In this document: positions 1 to 7,205 of the stretch, piece by piece | Numbering within the stretch: the stretch's first letter is position 1 | Layout: each line of letters opens with the position of its first letter | Assembly: GCF_022024175.1 (NCBI RefSeq) | Contig: NZ_CP091794.1 | Location: 1 to 64,000 of the forward strand | Direction of reading: 5' to 3' | From: Prevotella communis | GTDB lineage: Bacteria > Bacteroidota > Bacteroidia > Bacteroidales > Bacteroidaceae | DNA length: 64,000 bases | Notes under the pieces: generated by a model | What the model was told of the DNA's origin: nothing | Seen by the model: only the letters and a program-made list of their open reading frames with translations | Database searches by the model: none | Made by a program: the position numbers and the translations under genes

Positions 1-322
1 GCATATTATACGGTGCATGGATATCTATATGTAAAGTCATCTTGGAAGGTTCTAGATAGAAGCGCAGTCTTTGCTTGTTGATTTCAATATAAGCTGGCGA
101 CAGTTCATCTACCTGCCCAGAAAGACTGAACATCCCATTCTCTACCAAGATGGAATCATGTATGATACGCTTCCATTTCCCATTTTCTACGACATCGTAT
201 CCAACAGTCACATAATAGGTATCAGGAACATTCTTTAAATGTCCTTGCAATTCAAATCTGTTTGAAAAACAAATATTTGGCAACCAAAGCACTAAAAGTA
301 ATATTACAATTCTTTCTTTCAT
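1..322 (-). CDS. DUF4369-type secreted protein, N-terminal fragment
   Basis: The gene starts at the ATG complement of 320-322 and runs off the left edge, so only about 107 residues are visible. They begin with a signal peptide (MKERIVILLLVLWLPNICFS), followed by a beta-rich segment of the form F-E-L-Q-G-H-L-K-N-V-P-D-T-Y-Y-V and a later P-A-Y-I-E-I-N-K-Q-R-L-R-F-Y-L-E-P. This pattern is that of the DUF4369 domain which precedes a thioredoxin-like AhpC/TSA domain in many Bacteroidales envelope proteins. Whether a thioredoxin domain follows cannot be seen. A good promoter lies just upstream. The family call is by pattern memory only. Confidence 0.6.
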   Translation of the reverse strand, partial: MKERIVILLLVLWLPNICFSNRFELQGHLKNVPDTYYVTVGYDVVENGKWKRIIHDSILVENGMFSLSGQVDELSPAYIEINKQRLRFYLEPSKMTLHIDIHAPYNM

Positions 323-380
323 TATATATTCCTTTTTTTTGAGGGTTCTAACCATGAAAACTTTGTATGTATCGTGTTTG

Positions 381-412
381 CAAATATACGAAAACGAAAT
401 TATCCAAACAAA
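381..412 (-). promoter_or_regulatory. Bacteroidota promoter for the DUF4369 gene
   Basis: On the minus strand a TTTG (409-412) is followed after 20 bp by TATATTTG (381-388), matching TTTG-N19/20-TAnnTTTG. It leaves a leader of about 50 nt before the start at 322. A 33-bp A-rich imperfect tandem repeat (397-495) covers the -33 element and upstream DNA. Confidence 0.6.
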
Positions 413-495
413 TAATTCGCCGAAAAATGAAAAAATCCAAAGAAATAATTCGGCCAAATTCGAAAAAATCCAAAGAAATAATCTAAAATCAGCAG
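397..495. repeat. 33-bp imperfect tandem repeat, three units
   Basis: Units start at 397, 430 and 463. The shared core is TCCAAA(C/G)AAATAAT; units two and three share 20 identical bases (430-449 and 463-482). The repeat is AT-rich and lies on and upstream of the promoter of the DUF4369 gene. An open frame across it (339-548, plus) encodes only K/N/I-rich low-complexity sequence and is not considered a gene. Confidence 0.6.
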
Positions 496-508
496 GACAG
501 ATACAGCT

Positions 509-631
509 TGATTTCTTGATAAGTGAGAGGTCAGTGAGAGGTGAGTGAGATGTCATAAGCACCTCTCACTGGTCTCAAAGCCTTTACTGCAGGGCTTTTC
601 CAGCGTTTTGAGTGAGAGGTGGGGGTAATAT
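509..631. repeat. Dispersed ~125-bp repeat, copy 1
   Basis: From TGATTTCTTGATAAGTGAGA to AGTGAGAGGTGGGG this segment is nearly identical to 3205-3329. It contains several GTGAGAGGT words, an inverted repeat CAGTGAGAGGTG/CACCTCTCACTG, and a second hairpin AAAGCC/GGCTTT. Both copies lie just past the stop codon of a minus-strand gene, so they may act as terminators. A fragment of it recurs at about 9503-9519. Confidence 0.75.
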
Positions 632-686
632 TTTCTTGTCGGAAATCGACGAGTAAGATCATGGGGACAGACGTTTTGATATTCTT

Positions 687-1325
687 TTATAGTTGCTTAA
701 TCTCTGCATCGACTACAAAGATGTCGCCTTCCTCGTCAACAAGCACATTACGAGGAACAAGGTCCCATATCTCGTATTGACTGTTTCTGAAGCGTCCTTC
801 TTGGGATGTCTTTTCAAACCCTAGAGCAGCCATATAGGTATCAATCATGACTCTTGTGGCAGGACGTGCATTGGCGATGCGGGGCTGAATGATAACGGGT
901 TGAACGGTACGTCCATCGAAACCTGCAAAGCCTCGGAATGAATAAGCAGTATCAGGAAATATTTGGTTGTGCATCAATATCTTTTGAAGCAAAGCTGTAA
1001 TACTACCACAATTCAAAAGATTATTGACTTTATATATGACTTTCTCGCCAACGTATGTGTCGTTTTCATTACCGCTTGGACCAGGTTCTCCAAGGTTAAA
1101 TACATCCATCATAGGAATCCAAAAACCTTGGCTTTTGGCTAGTTGCTCAGCGGCACGTTGTTCTGTTTCGAAGCGGTTTACATCTTCGACGCAATCTCCA
1201 CGTTGCGCTTCATATACTGCGCAAAGTCGCTTGAGCTCATCGGTGATTGCTGAGATGCGGCTATTTTCTGCATCTTGCGCTCCGTCACTTCCTTGTGGAA
1301 TTGGTTGAGATATGTCATAACTCAT
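687..1325 (-). CDS. Kinase-like protein (polyvalent protein kinase type)
   Basis: A 212-residue cytoplasmic protein without a signal peptide. The first ~60 residues are charged and helical. The C-terminal part reads Y-E-I-W-D188-L-V-P-R-N193-V-L-V-D-E-E-G-D-I-F-V-V-D206-A-E, which resembles the catalytic D-x-x-x-x-N and metal-binding D of kinase folds and is the form seen in the putative polyvalent protein kinase domain of Bacteroidetes mobile DNA and phages. The usual HRD is replaced by W-D-L. The ATP-binding lobe is not evident, so it may be a reduced or inactive kinase fold. It stands alone with its own promoter (1348-1378); dispersed repeat copy 1 lies beyond its stop. Confidence 0.5.
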   Translation of the reverse strand: MSYDISQPIPQGSDGAQDAENSRISAITDELKRLCAVYEAQRGDCVEDVNRFETEQRAAEQLAKSQGFWIPMMDVFNLGEPGPSGNENDTYVGEKVIYKVNNLLNCGSITALLQKILMHNQIFPDTAYSFRGFAGFDGRTVQPVIIQPRIANARPATRVMIDTYMAALGFEKTSQEGRFRNSQYEIWDLVPRNVLVDEEGDIFVVDAEIKQL

Positions 1326-1347
1326 GTCGATATTGGTTTGTATGCTG

Positions 1348-1378
1348 CAAAATTACGCATTATTTTTGAATCCGCAAA
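1348..1378 (-). promoter_or_regulatory. Promoter of the kinase-like gene
   Basis: Minus strand TTTG (1375-1378), 19-bp spacer, TAATTTTG (1348-1355); the start codon follows about 23 bp later. Confidence 0.65.
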
Positions 1379-1489
1379 TAAAACAAAAGAAAAAGCTTAA
1401 TTATTTCTTTGAAAGATCATGAGGCAATTTGTTATTTACACATTGTTTAGTTTCTGTTTATTTGTTGTTTAATTATTTTGTCGCAGATA

Positions 1490-1521
1490 TTTGGAGACAA
1501 AATACAATTGAGTTACCTTTG
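1490..1521 (+). promoter_or_regulatory. Promoter of the TonB-C gene pair
   Basis: TTTG (1490-1493), 20-bp spacer, TACCTTTG (1514-1521). It precedes the ATG at 1574 by about 50 bp and argues against the more upstream in-frame start at 1478, which would lie ahead of the promoter. Confidence 0.65.
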
Positions 1522-1573
1522 CAACGTGTTTAATACGAAAGCTTACAAACATCATTTAATAATGGGAACGATA

Positions 1574-2308
1574 ATGAAGAGTAGAAGAATATTCATGACG
1601 ATGGTGTGCCTGCTGATGTGTCTGGCCAGTTACTCAACATATGGTGACTTGCAGCCACGCTTTCCTGGTGGTGAAGAAGCTCTTATGGCGTTTATCGAAA
1701 AAGAAATGAAGTATCCCGACGAGTCTGTGAAGTATGGAGAACAGGGGCGAGTAGTCATTGAATTTACTGTGGATAAAAAAGGTAATATCGTCAACCCCAG
1801 AGTAATCAGAACAGCCACTCCATTGTTAGACCGCGAGGCACTACGCATAATCAGTAAGATGCCTCGATGGTTACCTGGGAAGAGAGACTGGATGTACGTT
1901 GACATGAAATATATCTTACCTATCATATTCAGCCTCGACGAGGCGGCCCCCAAGCTGGAGAAGCGTTCACATTCTAATATTGATCCTTCCAAGATTGTCA
2001 AGCAATGGCCGTCGTTCCCAGGCGGCGATATGGCATTGCAGAATTTCATCAATAGAGAAATGGATTATCTGCCTGCAGCTATGAGGAAAGGTGATCAGGG
2101 GAAGGTAATCGTACGCTTTCTGATTGATTCAAAGGGTAATGTAGTTAAGCCAAGGATATATAAGGGCATTTCCTCTTCTATTGACCGTGAGGCGCTGCGC
2201 ATTGTCAGTAAGATGCCTCGATGGAAGCCTGCAAAGATGTTGAACGGCAAGACGGCAGAACATTGGTGGACTATTGTGATAAACTTTGATTTTACACCTA
2301 TTGGATAA
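1574..2308 (+). CDS. Secreted protein with two TonB C-terminal domains
   Basis: The start at 1574 gives a clean signal peptide (MKSRRIFMTMVCLLMCLAS...). Two copies of the TonB C-terminal fold follow (about residues 30-110 and 145-240). Each has F-P-G-G-(E/D)-x-A-L at its head, then G-x-V-x-(I/V)-x-F-x-(V/I)-D-x-K-G-N-(I/V)-V-x-P-(R) and D-R-E-A-L-R-I-(I/V)-S-K-M-P-R-W-x-P. The two halves share long identical stretches, so this is an internal duplication. There is no N-terminal TonB membrane anchor with proline-rich linker, so it is unlikely to energise a receptor by itself; in Bacteroidales such stand-alone domains are common periplasmic or secreted proteins of unknown role. The next gene starts 21 bp downstream and is probably co-transcribed. 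Confidence 0.75.
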   Translation: MKSRRIFMTMVCLLMCLASYSTYGDLQPRFPGGEEALMAFIEKEMKYPDESVKYGEQGRVVIEFTVDKKGNIVNPRVIRTATPLLDREALRIISKMPRWLPGKRDWMYVDMKYILPIIFSLDEAAPKLEKRSHSNIDPSKIVKQWPSFPGGDMALQNFINREMDYLPAAMRKGDQGKVIVRFLIDSKGNVVKPRIYKGISSSIDREALRIVSKMPRWKPAKMLNGKTAEHWWTIVINFDFTPIG

Positions 2309-2329
2309 GATTTGTAGGGAAAAATATAT

Positions 2330-2833
2330 ATGACTATGAACAAGATTATAGCAATAATAATTTGTATGTTTGGCATTCAAACAATGAATGCACAGACAAC
2401 ACTGAGCATCGGTTTCTTAAAGAGTAATAAATGGATGATTCTTGAAGATGGTGTTGAAGAAGGAAAGAAAGATACAACATTCGTCTCTTTTGATAATAAG
2501 AAAATGTACACGTCTACCCATTACCATTTCTTCCATCCTGTAAAAAAGAAAGTCATTGATAGGACTCTAAAGTGTGAGGAGGCATATTATCTTTCAAATA
2601 CACTCCACAATAGTTATGATGCTGCAAAAGTCGGGAAAGCTACTACAGGAAAATATATCACGTTTCATAGTTTGACCGCAAGAGACGTAGATCCTAATGA
2701 TTTTCAGACTTATGAGATTACACGAGAGAGCGACTCAGAGATTGTTTTAACCTTACGTAATTTCTCGCATAATTATTTAGATCTGATAGGGTTTCAACCA
2801 GACGGTGAAATGATATTAAAAAAGAAGCAATAA
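2330..2833 (+). CDS. Small secreted protein, unknown function
   Basis: A 167-residue protein with an N-terminal signal peptide ending near NAQ (residue 22). An equally good start is the second ATG at 2336. The mature part is beta-rich, with W-M-I-L-E-D-G, F-V-S-F-D-N-K-K-M-Y and a C-terminal G-E-M-I-L-K-K-K, reminiscent of lipocalin-like single-domain proteins, but no family is recognised. It follows the double TonB-C gene by 21 bp and probably shares its promoter. Confidence 0.6.
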   Translation: MTMNKIIAIIICMFGIQTMNAQTTLSIGFLKSNKWMILEDGVEEGKKDTTFVSFDNKKMYTSTHYHFFHPVKKKVIDRTLKCEEAYYLSNTLHNSYDAAKVGKATTGKYITFHSLTARDVDPNDFQTYEITRESDSEIVLTLRNFSHNYLDLIGFQPDGEMILKKKQ

Positions 2834-2865
2834 AAGTCCTGTAGCCTTAGCCCATTCCTCTATAG

Positions 2866-3063
2866 CTATTTCCTGCTTCGCTCCACATTTGCGCTCTCTT
2901 TGGTAGTCGCTGAGTGCTGGCGAAGATTGGCTATCTGTGCCAACTTCTGCTCCCGCGAGCAAGGATGCAATGACATTTGCATGACCTCCCGCTGCGCAGC
3001 CATACTGTTCCTGCGGTGAAAATCGTTGATATACCAACCGCCCGCTAATGAATTCTGCTGCAT
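2866..3063 (-). CDS. Small hypothetical protein (65 aa)
   Basis: Starting at the ATG complement of 3061-3063 the product is MQQNSLAGGWYINDFHRRNS... ending in ...TKESANVERSRK. It is basic and hydrophilic and matches no family I know. It is listed because a consensus promoter (3088-3118) sits 25 bp upstream in the right orientation. That promoter lies in a duplicated ~100-bp segment whose second copy (4384-4486) does not precede a comparable frame. It may be a real micro-protein gene or a chance frame in an RNA transcript. Confidence 0.35.
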   Translation of the reverse strand: MQQNSLAGGWYINDFHRRNSMAAQREVMQMSLHPCSREQKLAQIANLRQHSATTKESANVERSRK

Positions 3064-3082
3064 AAGTATCTGATTATAATGT

Positions 3083-3183
3083 CGCTGCAAAGATAAGCAA
3101 TATTTCTTAAAATACAAATATAATCAGATAATTATTCAACTAGGGAAATCTCCTTGTTTGAAACCTTATTCAGTTTCCCATGA
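3083..3183. repeat. ~100-bp direct repeat flanking traX-like gene, left copy
   Basis: From GTCGCTGCAAAGATAAGCAA to GTTTCCCATGAA this is over 90 percent identical by eye to 4384-4486. The copies are in direct orientation on either side of the TraX-like gene. Each contains a minus-strand promoter and a GGGAAA...TTTCCC dyad. Confidence 0.8.
3088..3118 (-). promoter_or_regulatory. Promoter inside the left direct repeat
   Basis: Minus strand TTTG (3115-3118), 19-bp spacer, TATCTTTG (3088-3095). It points at the 65-codon frame ending at 2866. Confidence 0.55.
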
Positions 3184-3204
3184 AAGATTATGGGAATAGG
3201 CGTT

Positions 3205-3329
3205 TGATTTCTTGATAAGTGAGAGGTCAGTGAGAGGTGGGTGAGATGTCAAAAGCACCCCTCACTGGTCTCAAAGCCTTTACTGTAGGGCTTTTTCGGC
3301 GTTTGGAGTGAGAGGTGGGGTAAATATTT
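3205..3329. repeat. Dispersed ~125-bp repeat, copy 2
   Basis: Nearly identical to 509-631, with the same GTGAGAGGT words and the CAGTGAGAGGTG / CACC(C/T)CTCACTG dyad. It lies beyond the stop codon of the TraX-like gene on the minus strand. Confidence 0.75.
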
Positions 3330-3381
3330 ATTTTTGCCACATCGTGGACATAGTTGACAAGGGAAGTTGCCGACCTCACGG

Positions 3382-4107
3382 TTACTGGAAGCAACGGGCC
3401 AGCAGGCCTATTACCGCCATGTGGGCGGGATAGTAATAGTAGAAGAACTTGCCGAGCCACTTCAGCCGTCCTCGCTGGCCGTTGTACATCGCCAGCAGCG
3501 GTACTGCCAGCCAGCAGGCCAGGTGGACCATGCCGTAGGTGGGACTGTGGAATATGAAGAAGGCGACGGCATAGAGCGAGATGATGGCCATCATCCAGAG
3601 CATCTGCTTGTGGAAGTAGCCCCGGTTCCGGCCTATCATGAGTATGGCCAGCGGGGCGGCACAACTCCAGTCGGAGGTGCAGGTGAGCAGGCAGGCCACC
3701 AACGTAACACCGACCTTCTGCCATCGGGCAAGTCGCTCCATATCCCATACTTTCAGCAGTATCAGCCCCCAGAGCAGCGGCCAGGCGATGCTCGTGGCAT
3801 TGAAGAGCAGGTTGCCGAGCGGGTTGAAGCCCGACATGTTGAAATAGCAGAAGGCGAAGTGGCTCACCACGGCCAGCATGAGCAGACGGCGTAGGTAGCG
3901 GCGGAAGTCGTGCGTGTGGTGATAGCCCTCGGCCACGAAGAATATCATCATCGGGGCCGTCAGCCGTCCGATACAGTGCAGGAATATCTGCGTCGGCGTC
4001 TCTGCCTGCTCGTAGGTCTCGATGCCCACCCATGCCAGGTGGTCGATCGTCATGGCGACGATGGCGATGACCTTCAGTGCGTTGCCGCTCAGTCCTTTAA
4101 ACATCAT
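3382..4107 (-). CDS. TraX family membrane protein
   Basis: A 241-residue integral membrane protein with about seven hydrophobic segments. Family hallmarks are the start L-S-G-N-A-L-K-V-I-A-I-V-A-M-T-I-D-H, then I-G-R-L-T-A-P-M-M-I-F-F-V-A-E-G-Y-H-H-T, and the C-terminal K-F-F-Y-Y-Y-Y-P-A-H-M. TraX of plasmid F acetylates the pilin N-terminus; chromosomal homologues like this one are widespread without conjugation genes and their substrate is unknown. No pilin or transfer gene is nearby. It is flanked on both sides by a ~100-bp direct repeat, and a dispersed repeat lies past its stop, so the gene sits in a repeat-bounded cassette. Confidence 0.85.
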   Translation of the reverse strand: MMFKGLSGNALKVIAIVAMTIDHLAWVGIETYEQAETPTQIFLHCIGRLTAPMMIFFVAEGYHHTHDFRRYLRRLLMLAVVSHFAFCYFNMSGFNPLGNLLFNATSIAWPLLWGLILLKVWDMERLARWQKVGVTLVACLLTCTSDWSCAAPLAILMIGRNRGYFHKQMLWMMAIISLYAVAFFIFHSPTYGMVHLACWLAVPLLAMYNGQRGRLKWLGKFFYYYYPAHMAVIGLLARCFQ

Positions 4108-4216
4108 TTGTCTTTATCTCCTTTTTTCGATTATTTGTTAGCCGCACACTCGCTGATACCGGCACGGAAGAGAGGCATGGCCGCTGCATGTGGGGGAATT
4201 AGTGGACGCAGAAGGA

Positions 4217-4332
4217 TCATGGGGTCGGTTCTTCTGATCTTTTTTCAAATTAAATGAAATGCGAATGAGACAGGTAATAAAGCATAGAGATATCAGACTC
4301 CTGAATATGATCAGGAGAACCGACCCCGTGAT
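4217..4332. repeat. Inverted repeat, REP/BIME-like
   Basis: ATCATGGGGTCGGTTCTTCT (arm 4217-4240) is matched at 22 of 24 positions by the reverse complement of 4309-4332. The spacer is about 68 bp. Words of the type TGGGGTC(A/G)G resemble extragenic palindromes mobilised by single-strand RAYT transposases. A related half-site, GATCATGGGGACAGACG, lies at about 656-672. No transposase is present in the window, so mobilisation would be in trans. Confidence 0.55.
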
Positions 4333-4383
4333 TCCCTAAATTCTGCATTGTTCATCATATGTTTTATCTCAATTTGATTTAAT

Positions 4384-4486
4384 TGTCGCTGCAAAGATAA
4401 GCAATATTTTTAAAATACAAATATTATCAGATAATTATTCACCCAAGGAAATCTCCTTGCTTGAAACCTTATTTAGTTTCCCATGA
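4384..4486. repeat. ~100-bp direct repeat, right copy
   Basis: Partner of 3083-3183. It keeps the minus-strand promoter (TTTG 4418-4421; TATCTTTG 4392-4399, 18-bp spacer). Downstream of it on the minus strand is a 15-codon frame, broken within the REP-like inverted repeat at 4217-4332, and then no gene. Confidence 0.8.
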
Positions 4487-4653
4487 ATTCTCCGAGTAGG
4501 TGACCAGTGTAGGATGTGGTGAGGGTGAGTGTAGGATGAAGAGCATCCTCAATCTCTTGCATCCCTTTTGTATAAAGACGTTTTGAGGGATTCTGATGAG
4601 GATGATAGAAAAAAGTAAAATTCTCGTATATAGACAAAAAGTTTCCTTTTTAT

Positions 4654-4684
4654 TTTGTTTTGTCCTTGCTTATTTGTAACTTTG
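4654..4684 (+). promoter_or_regulatory. Promoter cut off by IS66
   Basis: TTTG (4654-4657), 19-bp spacer, TAACTTTG (4677-4684). The IS66 left end starts five bases after the -7 box. With the element removed, this promoter would fire into the structured leader at 7206-7509 and then into the BspA-like gene. Confidence 0.65.
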
Positions 4685-4712
4685 CAATCGTAAGCGTATC
4701 CGCTTTGACGTC

Positions 4713-4743
4713 TTGACTCGTATCCCAAAAGTCGGTACCTTTG
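4713..4743 (+). promoter_or_regulatory. IS66 internal promoter for tnpA
   Basis: TTG (4713-4715), 20-bp spacer, TACCTTTG (4736-4743), just inside the left inverted repeat and 30 bp before the tnpA ATG. Confidence 0.5.
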
Positions 4744-4773
4744 CATATTCTTAATTTAAATAGACTATGCAAT

Positions 4774-5193
4774 ATGGAATTACAGACAGCCGATGCCCGT
4801 CATGAGAAGACCTGGCATCAATTTCTTTCAGAATTAGAGAAGCAGCCTCGCTTGCGCCTTGCTGCATATCTTCGTTCTGTCCACGTAAAGCAACGATGTT
4901 TCGAGAAGTGGCTTTACGGTCGTGGCTACAGTGTGCACGATGCGAAGAGCCGCGTTCTCCAGTTTCGTAATGAGTCAGACACGTTGGATTCATCTATGTC
5001 GTCAGCACCATCGATTCTTCCAGTCCGTCTGGCATCTGAACCAGATGTTCCCATCCGTCCTTGTGACCTTCTTACGGGTATCAGCCTGACACTTCCTGAC
5101 GGGACGGTGATCAATATTCGTCGCGGCAGTGCCGAGGCAGTCGTTTCATTCCTTAAACTTTATTCCGGGGAGGGCGTGCCATGTTCGGATTAG
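4774..5193 (+). CDS. tnpA: IS66 accessory protein TnpA
   Basis: First gene of the IS66 element (139 residues from the ATG at 4774). The N-terminal half (H-Q-F-L-S-E-L-E...L-R-L-A-A-Y-L-R-S-V-H-V-K-Q-R-C-F-E-K-W-L) is a helical DNA-binding-type segment. The C-terminal half ends with L-P-D-G-T-V-I-N-I-R-R-G-S, typical of Bacteroidales IS66 orf1. In IS66 elements all three products are needed for transposition. The last codons overlap the tnpB start by 13 bp, suggesting translational coupling. The upstream in-frame TTG at 4741 falls inside the -7 box and is rejected as the start. Confidence 0.8.
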   Translation: MELQTADARHEKTWHQFLSELEKQPRLRLAAYLRSVHVKQRCFEKWLYGRGYSVHDAKSRVLQFRNESDTLDSSMSSAPSILPVRLASEPDVPIRPCDLLTGISLTLPDGTVINIRRGSAEAVVSFLKLYSGEGVPCSD

Positions 5194-5564
5194 AGGAAAG
5201 CAGACAGTATTATGTGTGCCAGCGCTATGTGCGGATGAATATGGGAATCAACGGACTCTCAAAACTGGTAATTCAGGAACTGAAGCGTCCGCTGCTCAAT
5301 GGTGATGTATTCATCTTCTTTGGCAAGAACCGTCAGATGGTGAAACTCCTTTGCTGGGACGGCGACGGTTTCCTTCTCTACCAGAAGCGGCTGGAGAGAG
5401 GCACCTTCGAGCTTCCCCGTTTCAGGCCTGGTCAGAAGGCCGTAGAGATGCCCTACAGGACACTTTCCGCCATCATGCGGGGTGTGAGCCTCAAGAGTGT
5501 CAGATATCGCAAGAGACTGAGAATTGAAAATTCTTGTGTTTTGCAATCGTCTGATTATCAGTAA
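5181..5564 (+). CDS. tnpB: IS66 Orf2 protein TnpB
   Basis: A 127-residue member of the TnpB/IS66 Orf2 family. It shows the typical order: an early Y-V-R-M-N-M-G-I-N-G-L-S-K-L-V, then G-D-V-F-I-F-F-G-K-N-R-Q-M-V-K-L-L-C-W-D-G-D-G-F-L-L-Y-Q-K-R-L-E-R-G-T-F-E-L-P. Its exact role in transposition is not established in the family. Its start overlaps the 3' end of tnpA by 13 bp, and 63 bp separate it from tnpC. Confidence 0.92.
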   Translation: MFGLEESRQYYVCQRYVRMNMGINGLSKLVIQELKRPLLNGDVFIFFGKNRQMVKLLCWDGDGFLLYQKRLERGTFELPRFRPGQKAVEMPYRTLSAIMRGVSLKSVRYRKRLRIENSCVLQSSDYQ

Positions 5565-5627
5565 ATTAATTTAAAAATAGTTTGGTTTTTCTTTGGTGCT
5601 CTCGTCTTTTTTTTGTACCTTTGTGGT

Positions 5628-7175
5628 ATGAAAAAGGACGAGATTATCAGTATGCTCCAGCAGCAGATTGCCTTTCTCCAACAGCAGCTTGGAGATGCCA
5701 ACCGTAAGGTGGATGAGCTTCTCAGGAAGGTGTCATCGCTGGAGGACCTGCTCGTCCAGAAGAATGCCGAGGAACAGAAACAGCACAACATCATCAAGGG
5801 ACTGACGAAGATACAGCAGAACAGGTCGGAGAAGCAGACTCCGTCAGTCGCTGCTTCCAATGAGCCTGCTCCAAACTCCAACGATGTGCAGGCAGATCCA
5901 GAGCCGAAGCCGAGGGAGAAGACCAACTACGGTGCCAGGCGTAAGGAACACTACGAGGTAGAAATAGAGGAAGAAGACGTCTATCCCACCGATGCCCGTT
6001 TCGACGAGATGAAGGCACGCCTGATCGATACCCGTGACGTGGTACGCTATATCCTCGTACCCATGCGCTTCATCAAGAAAATATATCACGTACATGTATA
6101 TACCCAGGACGGAAGCATCATGGAGGGCAGGGCTCCCCTTGCTCCTCTGCAGGGCTCCAACTACGACGGCTCCTTCATTGCAGGCATCGCCCAGCTGCGC
6201 TACATCTACTCCATGCCCGTGGAGCGTATCGTGAAGTATTTTGCTGAGAACGGCTTCGATATGGACAAGGGGACGGCCCACGGACTGCTGCGCAAGACAG
6301 AGGCCATTTTTGAAAACCTGTACAAGGCGATGGGGCAGGCAGTCAAGGAGGACGACTATCTGGCAGGCGACGAGACCTATCACCGCGTGCTTGTCAAGGT
6401 GCCTGGCGGAAAGGGCTCGAAGAAAGGATATATCTGGGTAGTGACAGCGATACATACAGGCCTGGTCTATTACTTTTATCATGACGGATCAAGAGGACAG
6501 GACGTCATCCTTAACTATATAGGCGACTATGGAGGGACCTTCCAGTCAGACGGTTTTGCTCCCTACAGGAAGATGGCGGCACAGCTTACGAGACTGTCCT
6601 GCCTGCAGCATGTGAAGAGGAAATTCCTCGATTGCGGCGACGATGACGAAGAGGCACAGGCTATAGTCAGGCTCATCAATGAGCTCTATCAGATGGAGCA
6701 TCAGCACAAGATCGGAACAGACGGATGGACAACGGAGAAGAATCTCCGCTGGAGGAGGAAGTATGCCCCAGGGATACTGAAGAAGATACGCAGGAAGCTC
6801 GACCAGATGGCTGCTGATCCGGAGATGCTGCCCAAGTCGGACAGGCATAATGCCGTGAACTATATGATCAACGAATGGGAAGCCATCGAGAATATCTTCA
6901 CCAGAGGCGACTACAATCTGGACAACAATCTTGTAGAAAGACTCAACAGATACATATCCCTATCAAGAAGGAACTCACTCTTCTTTGGATCCCATAAGGG
7001 AGCGGAGCGTGCAGCCATATATTACTCGCTGGCATGCTCGTGCAGGCTCCTGGGGATTAATTTCTTTGAATACATCTCTGACATTATCAACAGGGCTGCT
7101 GCGATACCTCCTAAGAAACCTGTAGACATACAGAAATACAGGGAGCTACTGCCTGACAGATGGAAGGCACTATAG
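5628..7175 (+). CDS. tnpC: IS66 transposase TnpC
   Basis: A 515-residue DDE transposase. Residues ~1-50 are a leucine/glutamine-rich coiled coil, and ~75-130 a basic linker. The catalytic core shows Y-L-A-G-D-E-T-Y-H (first D), G-G-T-F-Q-S-D-G-F-A-P-Y (second D) and N-N-L-V-E-R-L-N-R (E), followed by the IS66-specific R-R-N-S-L-F-F-G-S-H-K-G-A-E-R-A-A-I-Y-Y-S-L tail. A TACCTTTG box (5616-5623) lies four bases before this ATG and cannot drive it, so expression is probably from the tnpA promoter. The stop is 30 bp from the right end of the element. Confidence 0.95.
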   Translation: MKKDEIISMLQQQIAFLQQQLGDANRKVDELLRKVSSLEDLLVQKNAEEQKQHNIIKGLTKIQQNRSEKQTPSVAASNEPAPNSNDVQADPEPKPREKTNYGARRKEHYEVEIEEEDVYPTDARFDEMKARLIDTRDVVRYILVPMRFIKKIYHVHVYTQDGSIMEGRAPLAPLQGSNYDGSFIAGIAQLRYIYSMPVERIVKYFAENGFDMDKGTAHGLLRKTEAIFENLYKAMGQAVKEDDYLAGDETYHRVLVKVPGGKGSKKGYIWVVTAIHTGLVYYFYHDGSRGQDVILNYIGDYGGTFQSDGFAPYRKMAAQLTRLSCLQHVKRKFLDCGDDDEEAQAIVRLINELYQMEHQHKIGTDGWTTEKNLRWRRKYAPGILKKIRRKLDQMAADPEMLPKSDRHNAVNYMINEWEAIENIFTRGDYNLDNNLVERLNRYISLSRRNSLFFGSHKGAERAAIYYSLACSCRLLGINFFEYISDIINRAAAIPPKKPVDIQKYRELLPDRWKAL

Positions 7176-7205
7176 CCTGCAAGGCGTCAAAGCGGATACG
7201 CTTAC

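Larger units (their letters stand above)
4690..7205 (+). mobile_element. IS66-family insertion sequence, complete
   Basis: The ends are perfect 21-bp inverted repeats: GTAAGCGTATCCGCTTTGAC at 4690 and its complement ending at 7205. An 8-bp target duplication TTGCAATC is exact at 4682-4689 and 7206-7213. The 2516-bp element carries the three IS66 genes tnpA, tnpB and tnpC in order, all intact. Intact ends, target duplication and frames imply a recent insertion and an element that could still be active. Confidence 0.95.

Noticed and set aside
339..548. A 69-codon plus-strand frame of K/N/I/Q-rich sequence
   Set aside because: It is produced by the A-rich 33-bp tandem repeat and lies on the promoter of the divergent DUF4369 gene; no protein-like composition.
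1024..1308. A 94-codon frame opposite the kinase-like gene
   Set aside because: Shadow of the minus-strand gene, which has a matching promoter and motifs.
3227..4033. A long minus-strand frame (268 codons) overlapping the TraX-like gene
   Set aside because: Composition is His/Arg/Pro-rich shadow of the GC-rich TraX-like gene in another frame; TraX motifs are in the other frame.
4741..4773. TTG start for IS66 tnpA
   Set aside because: It overlaps the -7 box; the ATG at 4774 is correctly placed.
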